Positions 1 through 11,919 of a stretch of DNA of 64,000 bases are shown one piece after another. This DNA is from Platynereis dumerilii. Lineage: Eukaryota > Annelida > Polychaeta > Phyllodocida > Nereididae. Where the stretch lies: assembly GCA_026936325.1 (NCBI GenBank), contig JAPTHN010000014.1, positions 25,403,348 through 25,467,347 of the forward strand, given 5' to 3'. The notes beneath the pieces are model-generated. The model was not told the origin of the DNA. It saw only the letters and a program-made list of their open reading frames with translations, and ran no database searches. Position 1 is the stretch's first letter; each line of letters starts with the position of its first letter. Made by a program: the position numbers and the translations under genes.

Positions 1-462
1 CCAAAAATGATCAAATTTGTGATCTCTAACCATTATGTCATGGAATCATTTTGCTAAAGATAGCTACATTGTAAAGCAAGAATCTAGAGGCACGTCTGCT
101 TCTGGAGTTGACACTAATGATGTTGAGCGGATAATAGCAAGAGCTCGCCTCCAGACATGAGCTGCATGGCAATGCAAGGGAACCATTGCACACAGATAAT
201 TGTGCTAACATTCAGATGTTCCACAAAAAGACATCCATGCTTTTGACCATGTACGTGAAATACTGCCAGAGATTTGTCATCTTACTGTAGATATAAACGG
301 TTGAGAAATTGGGTATTCAATAAAATTAATATCATTCCACTAAAATGATATTAAAACAAATAACAATGTAATGACGCATATGTAATTGTCCTGTAAAAAA
401 CAATGAATGTCACTATTTTACTCCCAAGGCAACATATTAATAATCATTTAAGATAATGATGA
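1..462. other. Non-coding, mostly unassigned
   Basis: No gene or complete repeat is recognised. Positions about 107-180 resemble positions about 10686-10760 (shared blocks such as AATGATGTTRAGSGGATAAT and AGGGCTC-like text), so part of this stretch belongs to the old duplicated sequence that recurs further right. Confidence 0.4.
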
Positions 463-760
463 GTTATTATTGTTATTATTATTATTACAAATTGCAGATA
501 TGCATTCAAGTGCGCTTTGCAAATTATGTATTAAATGTAATGGAAAATAGAAAAGTCTTCAATTGTCTTAATTGTTAATGCTTCGAATGTCTCTTGGCAA
601 GTTGTTCCACTGCCTTGGGCCATATATGCCGAAGGCTCTTTGAGTGAATGTGGCACGTTTCGTGAATGGTTCTGAACCAGTGTGCCTACTGAAGGTCCTA
701 ATTTGGATTAGGCGTGATAGATACTCAGGAGCTGTATTATGCAGGCATTTGAATACGTTT
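463..760 (-). mobile_element. LINE 3' end fragment (CR1/L2-like C-terminus)
   Basis: Read on the minus strand, the segment translates to the C-terminal motif typical of CR1/L2/Rex-group LINE ORF2 proteins: FKCLHNTAPEYLSRLI, then QRAFGIYGPRQWNNLPRDIR, then a stop. After the stop comes a short 3' UTR ending in an (ATT)n-type microsatellite at 463-487, the usual 3' tail of these elements. Only the last 60 or so codons remain, so this is an ordinary 5'-truncated, inactive copy. The family assignment rests on the W-N-x-L-P motif and the tail; the exact clade is not certain. Confidence 0.75.
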
Positions 761-1444
761 CAAAAACTATTATTAATCATTCTTAAACTTTAGATGCTTT
801 GCTGAACAGAAACTTAATTTCTGCAGTGAGATGATGCCTGAGTAAGCGTGCAATGAAGGAGATAAATATGGTTCCTCGTTTCAGACAAATGCAATTTCTG
901 TGATTTTGTCGTTTTAATTTTGTTAAAACATTTTCCACAAAATTGCTCAATTAACGCCTCATATTTCCAATTATCTTAATTTACTGGGGAAGTTTGAAGC
1001 ATGTACAGTATTTAAACTGGCAGGGAGCATTAAAAGTTATATCAATTTCAGATTAATTTGTTTTACTTCTGATAAATTTTAGGATTGTAAGTAAGTGAAG
1101 ATGTTGTTTTGTCATTCAAAGATCATCTCAACATACTGTTTTTATTGCAATATGCAGTGGGCCTCGCAAAGTCTTTTGTCAAGAGACAGTAGCACCTAAA
1201 TCTGCAAAACCTCCGATGATAACAGGAAAAGTATAAGACATCGGTTTTTCGGCTCATGGATACGGCATAAATAAGTGACTGCATGTTTTGGCTGAATTAT
1301 AAGAGAGTTTGTGTTAGTGCAATATGCCCAGCAGCTTTGGATTGAGAAATTAATGGCTGAGTTATAAATCAAGGAACAGATTGTGTTTTTCAAACAATTT
1401 TCTGTTTCCCTTACTCCAGCTTATTTACACTTTGCTTGTTGGAT
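761..1444. other. Non-coding, nothing recognised
   Basis: AT-rich sequence without credible exon, RNA gene or repeat boundary. A 65-codon minus-strand open frame at 1196-1393 has no family resemblance and is treated as chance. Confidence 0.4.
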
Positions 1445-1746
1445 GTGTTTGATTTAATTCAATTTTTTACTACGTGTAGTTGTGCCTTGATTTTTCACTA
1501 AATCTTTTTGTTTTATTTTTTTCTGTCAGAGCAGCTGATAATGACAGTCAATAACCAGCAGGGTAGTCCACTCAGGGAAGTGCCAACCTTGGTGTGTTTG
1601 ATTTAATTCCATGTTTTTCCTAGGTGTAGCTGTGCCTTGATTTTTCACTAAAATCCTCTCTTTATTTTATTTTTTCTGTCAGAGCAGCTGATAATGACAG
1701 TCAATAACCAGCAGGGTAGTCCACTCAGGGAAGTGCCAACCTTGGT
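1445..1746. repeat. Two-copy tandem duplication, about 149-bp unit
   Basis: The block starting GTGTTTGATTTAATTC at 1445 recurs at 1594. Both units run through TGTGCCTTGATTTTTCACTA, a T-rich stretch and then a well conserved 3' half ending in CTCAGGGAAGTGCCAACCTTGG. The 3' halves look identical by eye while the 5' parts carry a few substitutions and small indels. It looks like a fairly recent local tandem duplication without coding content. Confidence 0.9.
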
Positions 1747-3607
1747 GTTATAAATGTACTTTGGCTGTGAGCTTGTGCTGGAGTGTTCTGAACAAGTTTA
1801 ATGTCTAAATATGGTCAATTGGTCATGATAATTGCCCAGAATGGAGTAGACTCATTTATACATTCTTCAAATAAGTGAGAAGAAAAAAGTAATTCCTGTT
1901 GTAAAATTCAAACTGCAATGCAATCACAATGTTCACAGTGTACAAAGACGGCGCTGCATGCATGATGCAAATTCACACTTCACTGAGCAGCTGCTGGGTA
2001 ATAATGGCTGGCTCTCTCACGGAGGTTTGTTGATTGCCCTTGTAAGATGTCCAGTTTCAACTTGTGCAGGGTTGTCAGTCGAATTTCTGTAGGTATTTTG
2101 ATAGCTGATGATATTCTGATATGTGTTGCAGGAGTTATATCATTGGTAGATTCACAGTTTGTCAGCTTTGCTTGCGTTTTACAGATCAGACTTATCCACG
2201 TGGAATTTTCAGAGTGTAAACACTGGGCAATAATTGGCTTGGAGAGCCAGACTTGTCAAAATTCTCGACCTCAATTTTTCTGTGGTTTAACCCATTAAGA
2301 CTCAGTTATTGTGACTATTGATTCAGAATGAACATATAGTATTATAAGAGGTGTTCAAATAATGTCAGAATGTGCCTGGGAATATTTCCATAGAGCATTT
2401 AGTTGACTTCCTGAACAAATTCTCCCAACTTGGACCAATGTGAGCAGTCATATTTGGGCCCCCAGTGGGGACAAAAAATAATGAAATGTGAGATCTAGAC
2501 TTGATATCAGTAATATGGATCCATTATTTAATATAATATGCCTTGTAATATCATGAATACATCAATACTGAGTTAAATCTGGATGAAAATAGTTAAAAAT
2601 ATTCTTTTGTTCTGTGGCATGTAAAGTTGGATTATTGAATCACCCATCAGCATCCTCTTTAATTTCATTGCACAGTGACACGGATGAATGATCTGATTAT
2701 AATAATGTGAGCTTTGCAGGCATGATTGTTGTCAATATCCTTTATCTAGTGCCAATTCAGATTCAGATTCAGATGAATTCATTTTTCTTTGAAGCATTAA
2801 ACCATCTACAATATAACAAGTAGATGACAAAGAAAAAATCAAATATGCTCAAAGCTGGTGCCCCTTTATGACACATCAATGTTGCTGCCAAGGAGCCACC
2901 GCAACACTCAAGAAAACTATTCCTACTATACCCCTCAGTTCCTGCAGTAATCAAGCATTGCACCAAACGGAGTAGGTCAGCAGGCTACTAGTTATTATTA
3001 TATAGAACTTCAATTGCATTAAACTTATGAACATAAAAACTTTAATTAAAATTAAACCACCAATAAATATCAAATTCTTCTTTCTTTCAGCCACACTAAT
3101 GCTGACGTGAGTATATATTCATTACTTCCAAGATTGTGTGTGACCACTCCCATATTCACATTTAAATTAAAATACAATACATCTTTTTATGAGGTATTCC
3201 TAGCATCACAGAAACATGATACTTAGAGAAGGAATTATCATTTCAACTGGCTATGTTCTGTTTCAAATATCAAATTCTGTTGCCATGGTAATGGAGATAT
3301 TCTGTCACGTTTTAAAATATATTTTTTTCTATGATGAAAGGCTAATTGTTACACCATCTTCTATACTTTTCTGCTACTTTCCCACAGACAGATATAAGAA
3401 ATGTTTTAAGGTCAGGGACGTACTGATGAAATTCAGATGAAATATCAATTTATATACGTTAAAGTGAGTATAATAGCATATTTGTAAAATTGATATTTTG
3501 AAAACATATGTACGGATAATTGGATGGATGATTCTGCTCTATACCCTGTATTTATACACTACGGTATGTTAATTGATAAACAAGCAAAATCTACAGTAAA
3601 GAATGAA
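1747..3607. other. Non-coding, mostly unassigned
   Basis: No exon or RNA gene is supported. The segment about 3225-3335 resembles, in reverse orientation, about 15770-15850 (shared core around CCATGGYAAYRGA and ATCAGAATYTGATATTTGAAA), so it is probably another decayed copy of the dispersed sequence of the first 22 kb. Open frames at 2047, 2769 and 3216 show no recognisable protein. Confidence 0.4.
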
Positions 3608-4192
3608 AGATGGAGGGATGAATGGGGGTTTAAATCGTGCATTATGCATCTGGCCTTATTAGGACAGGGGGAGGACAAGGCAATGAGGTGAAGGAAGATT
3701 GAGATAGCCGTCCAACATCATCCTCCCATGCAGGTACCCTGCCTACACAACAGCCCTCAGCCACTATTCCAGGCATTGACATAGTTTGCCCTCTCAGCCA
3801 ATCAGCTAACGGGATTCAAAAACCCTAAGGGTATAATTTATGTGACCTTCCAATTTGAGGACAAGGAATCTTTATAGGGAGGTCATTTTGAATCTTTAAA
3901 CTTGCTAACCACAAAAATATCAACCCCTTTATGGGCTATTTTGGAGCATCAGAGAGAAGATAGTGCGATAAACTCCCATTAAAAAGTAGTTTACACCATT
4001 TCGAAAACTAAAGGAATGTCACATGCCAGGAATGACCAGTAGCTCATGAATATCCAATTTTTACCCCAAATAGTCACTTATGCAGCCTGTGTGGGCAGGG
4101 GTTGTCTTGGCAGGGTGTCCAACATAGGGTCGAACCTGGATCCAGTGATTTGCAGCCTAGCATGCTACCATTAGACCAACCCTCGCCCTCAT
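3608..4192 (-). mobile_element. tRNA-derived SINE (SINE-A)
   Basis: Reading the minus strand from about 4192 there is a tRNA-like head with a pol III A box (TGGTCTAATGGTAGCATG, about 4161-4179) and B box (AGGTTCGACCC, about 4127-4138), separated by a spacing suitable for an internal promoter. A body of roughly 450 bases follows and ends in a tail reading TTTAAACCCCCATTCATCC at 3608-3640. The same tail type occurs at 31735-31775 and the same head at 30615-30640, which supports a dispersed SINE family. It is not a functional tRNA: the arms do not close and the body is far too long. Confidence 0.75.
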
Positions 4193-5035
4193 GACAATAA
4201 AGAAAAGAAGCGTCAAGATGTACGGATAAATTTGCATATTTATATTAAATAATGCAAGAATATGCTGTTTGTATCAGAAAGAAATCTGCCATGACACACT
4301 ATACACACTTCTAGCACCCCCCAACAACAATAGAAGGCACAGTTTACAAATTAGATGCAAGTTCTCTTTTACCGACCCTGTCATCCTTCACAGCTTTATT
4401 GTGTGCTCCTTTTTTTGTAACATGTCATGACCAAGGCTCATAAAGCAAGCTCTGACAGCAGTACAGCCTTTTTGTTGTGTCAAAATCTGCAGGCTAAAAA
4501 AGCTATTCTGTTACACTGAGTACCACACTGTCTGAACATGATTTGGTAATCTGAACATTGCTTATTAATACAATTGGTTGGTTTATTGTTATTTGAGAGA
4601 AGACATGGTAGAAAGGATTGATCCATAACATAGAACAAACTATCTATTTTCATGATGAATACAATTTTACATTTTCGTACTGTTTCCTTTGCACAATGCA
4701 AACCTCAATTTATAAGCATGATTCAAAATAGAGAATTGGATTTGTCAAACTTAACATTTAGCAATGTAACCAAAATATGACAATCCAAATTGACAGGAAA
4801 ACCAAACTAAAGTCATGTGTATTTTTAACGACTGAAAAGAGATTGTATAAATTCTCATTGTCCCATGTCTAGCCAACTTTTGTCCCTCATACTGAGCTTT
4901 TCCCTGGTAAATACAGATTGAGAGAGGGAAATACAACAGAAGGAAACAGGGATATATTTAGTTCAACCAATCAAAATCCTTTGGCTAATTAGCCAGCAGG
5001 GATATACTGAAAGATAATGAGATCAACAGAGATAT
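4193..5035. other. Non-coding, nothing recognised
   Basis: Contains short open frames on the minus strand (4480-4701, 4751-4936) with no family resemblance or splice context. No repeat boundary is seen. Confidence 0.4.
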
Positions 5036-5114
5036 ACTGGAACTGACCCTAAATAGCCCACACTGGTGCTGATGGGGCGTAAAACACAAACTCACTCACT
5101 CACTGGAACTGACC
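5036..5114 (+). mobile_element. 53-bp LINE/SINE 3'-tail stub with 13-bp TSD
   Basis: A very short insertion (5049-5101) reads CTAAATAGCCCACACTGGTG, then a GATGGGGCGTAAAACACAAA segment and a CTCACT repeat. It is flanked by the perfect 13-bp direct repeat ACTGGAACTGACC at 5036-5048 and 5102-5114. The inserted text is the same 3' tail found after the ORF1 element at 55829 and 56169 and on the SINE fragment at 12089. Target-primed reverse transcription that stopped after about 50 nucleotides explains all of this. It contains no coding sequence. Confidence 0.88.
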
Positions 5115-5933
5115 AATCAAAAGACAACAGTGCCCCTATATATCATGCTTATTAGCATGTAGATACCAGCATATTCGGGTCTCGGGATATACTGGATCTT
5201 GGGTGACTATACCAGGGATATACTGCCTCCACCCATGGTATAACCTCATATTATGCTGGCTGCATTTACGCAATATGAATACATATTTACCCATAATACG
5301 CAATGAGCTAATTTCCTCCTGGAAATTAACTGGAAATAAGGTATGGTCAAAGCAAATGCTTTATGATTATCAATACCAGAATAGGAATTATTTAGAACTA
5401 CATATTTGAAAGCAAGAGCTGTCAGCAGTCAGCACTGTGATATGCAGTTAATTCTGATGGTAAATGAAATCCACAAAACCATAAGAAAAGCTGTTTACAC
5501 ACTAAATGATGGGGCTGAACATTCATGAGGAGAGAAATTAATTTAAGACTTGTAGCTGAGTGACCCCTATACGAAACTGCCATTACAGGACGGTGTGTGG
5601 GCAAGGATCAAAATGGCAGAAATCAATCATGCTCATTTAGCACTAACCATATTTGGTTAGAAGGAATTAGGTCACCCAAGTGTGAACCATTTAGAAAGCT
5701 ATTCCAAAATCAATTAAAGACAATGGACGAGAAGCCTGTTCTCATTTACATGCTTCTGCATTTGGAAAATCTGCTCATTTGTCGTGAGCTGGTGAAAAAA
5801 GTAGTTATGTGCTTGGAGGATGTTTTTGCAAATTAAAAATTGATTGCTTAACATAGTAAGTCCTCAAGCCTTTTACTTGTGAAATCAAAGTTATATTATA
5901 TTGCTTTCTATACAATAATGATCCTGTATATTG
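5115..5933. other. Non-coding, nothing recognised
   Basis: No exon or RNA gene is supported; open frames here are short and lack motifs or splice sites. The phrase GGGATATACT recurs several times between 4950 and 5230, suggesting a degenerate local repeat. Confidence 0.35.
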
Positions 5934-6171
5934 TCTCTATTCATAGGCATATGGCGCGCAATTTCTTGGGGGTGAGTAATATTTACCCGAATTTCAAGAC
6001 CTAAATTTAATACCGTTTCAAATGAAATTGCCTGGAAATCATTAATTTTCAATGGTTTTTATCTAATCATTTTCCAAAATTTTTGTTGCCTATTTGCTCG
6101 AAATTAACTGTTTCCCAAATTTTTGGAGGGGGGCGACCTGCCCCCCTCTACCATACCCCTATGTCTTTATT
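5934..6171 (+). mobile_element. Short TIR element with 8-bp TSD (hAT-like MITE)
   Basis: The element (5942-6163, 222 bp) begins CATAGGCATATGG and ends with the complement of CATAGGGGTATGG, giving 13-bp terminal inverted repeats with two mismatches. It is bracketed by an 8-bp target duplication with one mismatch (TCTCTATT at 5934-5941, TCTTTATT at 6164-6171), the length produced by hAT transposases. It encodes nothing. A relative sharing its left end and internal sequence lies in opposite orientation at about 60430-60595. Confidence 0.75.
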
Positions 6172-6710
6172 AGTTTCTGCATTTGTTTCATATCGGTGTG
6201 AACATGATAGAAGGAGACTGCTTCTGAAAGATTTCTCATTATTGTATTTGTCTGCAGATAAGAACTCCTTGAAATTAAAAAAAATTGCTTGCAGTCCCAA
6301 ACAACATCATACATGACTGTAGGTTATTGTGAATAAAACAGAAGATGACAAACATTTGAAAAGCATTGTCTGCTATACCTACGTCAAACAAATCTAATTC
6401 ATCGGTGGCTTATAACAAGCTTTGCGCAACAGACAGTGTCCCAGAATAATGACAGATTTCTCCCGAATTGACAATAAAGATTATACCCTTTAACCTGTGT
6501 GTCATTTGATCACAACAAAAAGGTCTCTGAGGTCAGATCATCTCTGACAACAAATACATCACGAGACATGAGTGACTTTTATGAGAATCTAGGTCAATGT
6601 AAGCGAAGTCAACATATTTCCGGGCTGAATATAATGCAACCTCAGACACAACACTTAAGAAAAAAACATTATAATACTTTCCCCTTGCCAAGTGTTTAGG
6701 AGCAACCTAT
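6172..6710. other. Non-coding, nothing recognised
   Basis: AT-rich spacer between two short transposable elements, without exon or repeat signals. Confidence 0.35.
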
Positions 6711-6892
6711 TACAGTGGTCCCTGCATTATAAGACCGCCCATTCTGCGGTCATGAAGCGGTCTCTGCTGGGGGTGCGGTCTCTCATTGGGGTGCAAAATT
6801 CACTGAAAACACTACTTAGTGCGGGAGCAAGGCGGTCACATAAGGCAAAGCGGTCTTACAACAGAGGGTCTTACATTGCAGGGACCACTGTA
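6711..6892 (+). mobile_element. MITE, TIR CAGTGGTCCCTGCA, TA TSD
   Basis: A 178-bp palindrome-ended element (6713-6890) starts CAGTGGTCCCTGCATTATAA and ends with the near-complement TTACATTGCAGGGACCACTG; TA flanks both ends. CAG-starting termini with TA target duplications point to the pogo/Tc1-mariner group. The interior repeats GCGGTCT-like words and codes for nothing. A second, more diverged copy lies at 43073-43244. Confidence 0.85.
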
Positions 6893-7248
6893 AACCCTAC
6901 CCACCATGACAGTTATCTGTATTTATGCAATCTGATAGAGCTGTTTGTATTAGGACAGGTGGGGGATAACATGGCACTTTTTGGTGAAGTATTATTGAAA
7001 CCTGTCCAATATAGGTCCAGGTGACATCATGAGCAGTGGTGTCATCACAATTGAGCAAAGGACAGTCATTCTTTTAACTGTTAGATTATCTCTATTGTTT
7101 GAAGAAGGCACTGTGATATATAATTATATCAAAATGTTTGTTTTTAACAGTTTTTAATTGTTATTATAAGTGCTATGTTTTTATGCTTGTTTATTATTTG
7201 GAATCTTATTATTGAGCTTACACTTCTAAAGGGCCCAGTTGAAAAACA

Positions 7249-9061
7249 GTTTTGCTGAACTGGTTACCCTTTTAAAATATATTTGAAATAAAAAATAATA
7301 ATTTAAAAATGTGACTCTGTGGGCTTCATTTTCAGCAACCAGGCCAGCTAAAAAAACAACAGGTGTCAATGCTCTGCTTCAGTGTGATCAACTTTAACTA
7401 TGGCCACATAGACCCTTACTTTAAGGTTAAAATTTTTCTTTTCGATCATTTTAGTGGAACACATATTTTTGGTTATCCTACAATAAGTCCAAGAGTGACA
7501 GTCGTATCCTTAAAAGGATGCAATCTTACTATGACAACTCCCCGACATCAAGCAGTAGTGTGTCTGACTTCCAGCAATCATACAATAATTGTAAGGGATG
7601 TTTGTTTCAATAGAAAATCTGTTGAACCCAAATAGGTCAGTGCCCTAAATGTCATTGACCTTTGTGAGTCCATTAACCCAGATATCTCTGAAAAGATGAC
7701 AAAACAAATTATTCTTGATTGAAACAAATAGCATCCTCCATTGATTCACTTTGCGGGAGGCAGATTCATTCAGATAGCGATTGATCCCCTCTGTGCCAAT
7801 TGTCTTTGAAGACTATCAAATACCTAAGACCTACCGATGCTATAAGATATATATCTTATTGTACTGCAGCAGCTATTCTTCCTGTATTCAAATGATATAT
7901 ATGCAAAGGTTAGAAAAAAAAAACTTGATTTTATCACAACCAGCATTTCATTGCCCTTGTTGTACCTACACAATACATGTGAAAAATTCAGTTTCTTTCA
8001 AAATCTTGGTAATGTCAGTAACTGACTTACAAGCAATTCTATATAAATGGTCAGTAAAGCTTTCAGGCCATTAGATTAAATTAGATTAGATCAGAAAGCT
8101 TTATTCCAGACTCAGCATGTACAATGAATATACATGAGGTCCATATTTAAACTAATAAGACAACTACAACACTACAGATGCAACAGACTTCGCCAGTGCT
8201 TCCTCAGCCTTAAAAAAACGACAGGATGAAAACATACATTTTATAATAGCATTTTCAGATTTGTCTAATCTGCGTGAAAATTTGTATAAAAGGTTACTTG
8301 TTACTGCAAAGCAGCACTCAGTATTAAAAACAGTACACATATTTAGAAAATCCCATTGATTATTTTCAGACACTTTGATTACTGTCATTCTGACATAAGA
8401 TGATTTTGATTTATTAACCAATTTTCTGTGGTTCTAATCAACAATTCTGAAATCCTTGTTCTAAAACACTAATAAAATAACATGCCTAGTGAGCATTTAA
8501 AGAGTCAGAAAACCAGCCTTTATCCGACAGAACTGAAAGTGGAAAGCAGTTTGTTGGTGAATGAGATGCTGAAGTGAAGTAATTCCAGGCAGATATTGTG
8601 AAGTCATGTCTCACTATTTTCAAAGGATTTCCAGATGCATCAGTGAGTCCATTTGCAGTAAATCTGTGTTTTAGCACCAAAACTCAGGCACAGAGCAGGA
8701 AGGCTTTTCTGTTAAACTTAAGACCACAACAGATGAAGAGAAAAATTTAAGTTAGATTTATTAGAATTTGTTATTCCTCTAAGAACCTATCAATGGTTTC
8801 TACTGGAAGGAAGTCTTTTTGTTGACTGGTTACCTACTGTCCGGAACTTGGATTTTTTCCTTGATCAAGGCTGCTGTAAGGAAACATGGGCAACATTGGC
8901 GGTCAAATGAAAAAGGGCAAATCCAAATTGAGCAACAAAATACTATAAATTTGAAGTTTTCTAAATCCCGTAACTCCCACTAACTCCCGCTAACTCCTGC
9001 TAACTCCGGTAACTCCCACTAACTCACCGTTTGGGAGTTACATGCTTAAATGGGGCCTTAA
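7249..9061 (+). repeat. Old tandem duplication, unit 1
   Basis: About 1.8 kb that is repeated immediately downstream (9062 to about 10850). The best aligned blocks are 7249-7780 with 9062-9630 (starting GGGCCCAGTTGAAAAACAGT against GGGCCCAGTTTAAAAACAGT) and 8430-8720 with 10165-10450. Both units hold an open frame (7363-7635 here, 90 codons) beginning MSMLCFSV. Differences between the two frames are mostly amino-acid changing and the protein matches no family I know, so I do not call it a gene. This unit carries a LINE-like insertion (8075-8420) that unit 2 lacks. Confidence 0.8.
8075..8420 (-). mobile_element. Probable retrotransposon 3' end with (TCTAA)n-like tail
   Basis: On the minus strand an 85-codon open frame (8164-8421) ends in a stop and is followed by a short 3' region with GGAATAAAGC, then TTTCTGATCTAATCTAATTT, a degenerate short-repeat tail at 8075-8097. 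A 3' UTR with a pentanucleotide-like tail is characteristic of LINEs; the coding part is too short to assign. The segment sits inside duplication unit 1 and is missing from unit 2, so it was probably inserted after the duplication. Alternatively it could be the processed end of a host transcript. Confidence 0.45.
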
Positions 9062-10850
9062 AGGGCCCAGTTTAAAAACAGTTTTGCTGAACTGGTTACC
9101 CTTTTAAATATATATTTGAAATTTAAAAAAAAATTAAAAAATGTGACTCTGTGGGCTTCATTTTCAGCAACCAGGCCAGCTAAAAAAACAACAGGTGTCA
9201 ATGCTCTGCTTCAGTGTGAATAACTTTAACTATGGCCACATAGACCCTTACTTTAAGGTTAAACATTTTCTTTTCGATCATTTTAGTGGAACAAATATTT
9301 TTGGTTATCCTACAAGAGTGACAGTCGTATCCTTAAAAGGATGCAATCTTACTGTGACAACACCCCGACATCAAGCAGTAGTGTGTCTGACTTCAGGCAA
9401 TCATACAATAATTGTAAGGGATGTTTGTTTCAATAGAAAATCTGTTGAACCCAAATAGGTCAGTGCTCTAAATGTCATTGACCTTTGTGACTCCATTAAC
9501 CCAGAGATCTCTGCAAAGATGTATGGAATGATAAAATTACAAAAGAAATGACATTCTTGATTGAAACAAATAGCATCCTCCATTGATTCACTTTGTGGGA
9601 GGCAGATTCATTCAGATAGCGATTGATCCTTTTTGCTCCAATTTACTTTTTAGAATACCACTGTCTAGGATTAGCCAGGATGCAATCAGATTGTACTGCT
9701 ATTGATGAGTGGCCTATATATCTTAAAAAATGCAGGAGTTCAGAATATACAAGTACAATTCTGATGTTCCCTGAGTAACAAGTAGGATCATAAGCAACTT
9801 AAAAGCTTCTAAAAAATAGGACAAAATTGGTGTTTTGAAATACCAAATGGTTGCTTGTGTAGAAGTTTGGTTTTCCAAAAAAACCTTCATCGTACATTAC
9901 ACGACCATACAGTTGTATGGTATTTTCACGATCACAAATTTGAATTATATGGAGGACAAGTTAAAAAATCAATTAGGGTTTTTGCATAAGATTTTTATTA
10001 CAGTATGAGATTCTTTGTAATACCAATAACAATCAAATGATTTCCGCAAAATAATCTGTGAAAAACAATTTGGGCATTGTGAAACAGCAACTTACATTGA
10101 ATGCTCAAATGCTAGCAATTTCTCCTACCAATAGAAAAAAATCAACAGCAATATGACTTTTATTAACCAATTTCTGTGGTTGTATTCAACCATTCTGAAA
10201 TCCTGGCTCCAAAACACAGATGAAACAGCATGCCCAGTGAGCATTTAAAGAGTCAGAAAATCACCCTTTATCCGACAGAACTGAATGCGGAAAAAGTTTG
10301 CTGGTGAATGAGATGCTGAGTAAAAGTAATTCCAGGCAGTTATTGTGAAGTCATGTCTCACTATTTTCAAAGGATTTCCAGATGAATCAGTGAGTCTTTT
10401 CGCATTAAATCAAGGTTTTAGCACAACGACACAAAGGAAAAGGTTTTTCTATTAAAATTTTGACTATCAAAAGCATGAGGTGGAAAATATAACTTGGACT
10501 TAACAGAATAATTTCATTCTTCTCTTTAAAACTCCCTTTGGTTTCTTCTGGAATGGAAGTATTTTTGCTGCCTGGTTACCTGTTGCAAAAGCTGCAGTTT
10601 CTATTCATTTTGTTACAGGTACCCTTCAGCTACAAATAAACCCACTGTAATGCTTATACCTGCAAACATGCTCTTCTTGTTAAGTTGATGCTAATGATGT
10701 TAAGGGGATAATAGCAAGGGCTCACCTCCAAACCTGACCTGCGACCTGCGTTGCAATGCAACGTGACATCAACGAAGCTGTCAATGGTTTTTGCGATACA
10801 TTTCAAAGTTACACTTTCAGAAATCACTTTGTGTGCGCAGTCTCTTGAAA
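9062..10850 (+). repeat. Old tandem duplication, unit 2
   Basis: Second copy of the 1.8-kb unit. The homologous open frame is 9195-9458; relative to unit 1 it has an in-frame 9-bp deletion (a PTISPR to PTR change) and several replacement substitutions, with no clear excess of silent changes. The block 10165-10450 matches 8430-8720 and, more distantly, 19860-20100 (family B). Confidence 0.75.
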
Positions 10851-11209
10851 GTAGTTTCTGAGAGAAAGCATACATAATAACAGACACATAGGTCATAATG
10901 ACAATAAGGCAAGACATTTTTAATCTTTAGCTTCTCGGATTGACCAACACAACAGAAAAATACATAGAAATTAAGTCAGTACCCACAATATGTTTCAAAT
11001 TGACATGATAAAAAATTGAAGTTTCATTTTTTTTTGTCTTACCGAAGTTAGAAATGCCTTGACTTAAGTTCTGTTCAGACATTACTAATTCAAGTGCTAT
11101 GATCCTGTTTATGAAAGGTGATTCCAAAATTGCAATAACTTACACTCCTCAGACAAATGTCTACACAATCGAGCTTCCTGAAAAACCAAAGGAATATTAT
11201 GAATCTTGC

Positions 11210-11600
11210 AATCTTTTAACCTATGTCATGGCAACCCATTTATACCAAGAAATTTCAGTTACTTGCATCCCTTTGCTCACAGTTGAGTGCCAATTTCCCA
11301 TTGATGCTGATAGCTAACCAGTAAAAAGTCCCATATAGGCCTACATGTACACTCTCACAATGACTTTCATTTCCTCTAGGAGCTACAATGGTAAGTCTTT
11401 TGTTGAATTTGATTTAGGCAACCATTTATGTTTCAAGCGCAACAAAATTTCATGATTATTCATACAAAGTTTCATTAGGCAGTTGCCTTGTTGTGGTAAA
11501 TGCTATTAATACAGAAGCCTTGTTATGAATAATCAAATCCTACAGGCTTTTCAGCCTGATGATTTTAATGCCTTTATTAAATTAAATGAAGGCATAAACC
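11210..11600 (+). repeat. Dispersed repeat family A, copy 1
   Basis: Shares ordered blocks with 15240-15560, 20110-20480 and, inverted, 43370-43760: ATGACTTYYAKTTYYTYT, then GCTTTTGTTGAATTT, then ACCATTTATG followed by TTCA, then a TTGCCTTGTT block, then GCTATTAATA and GAAGCCTTGTT. No protein is encoded. A, together with families B, C and D, recurs in the order C-B-A-D and probably marks decayed copies of one long non-coding unit. Confidence 0.75.
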
Positions 11601-11919
11601 AGAAGGGCTATTCAGCCCCATATAATAAAAATGGGTATCTGCGTTTGGGTGAAAATTATGAGAACCAAATTTAGTTAGAGATCAATATAGTTTTTCATGC
11701 ACAATCGTTTGCAAATCACAGAAATAAATAGATATAACATATTTCAGGTTCCATAATTTTGTGTTTGATCATTAAATATCATAATTTTGTTTGATTATTC
11801 CTGGAAGTATGGAGTGGTCGGAATCACTGAAAATAAACTAAATCTGTCTGCCCGTCTGTCATATGATTTTCACAGATATGTGGCATACCATAACATTATT
11901 TACATGAGCAAAGACCCAC

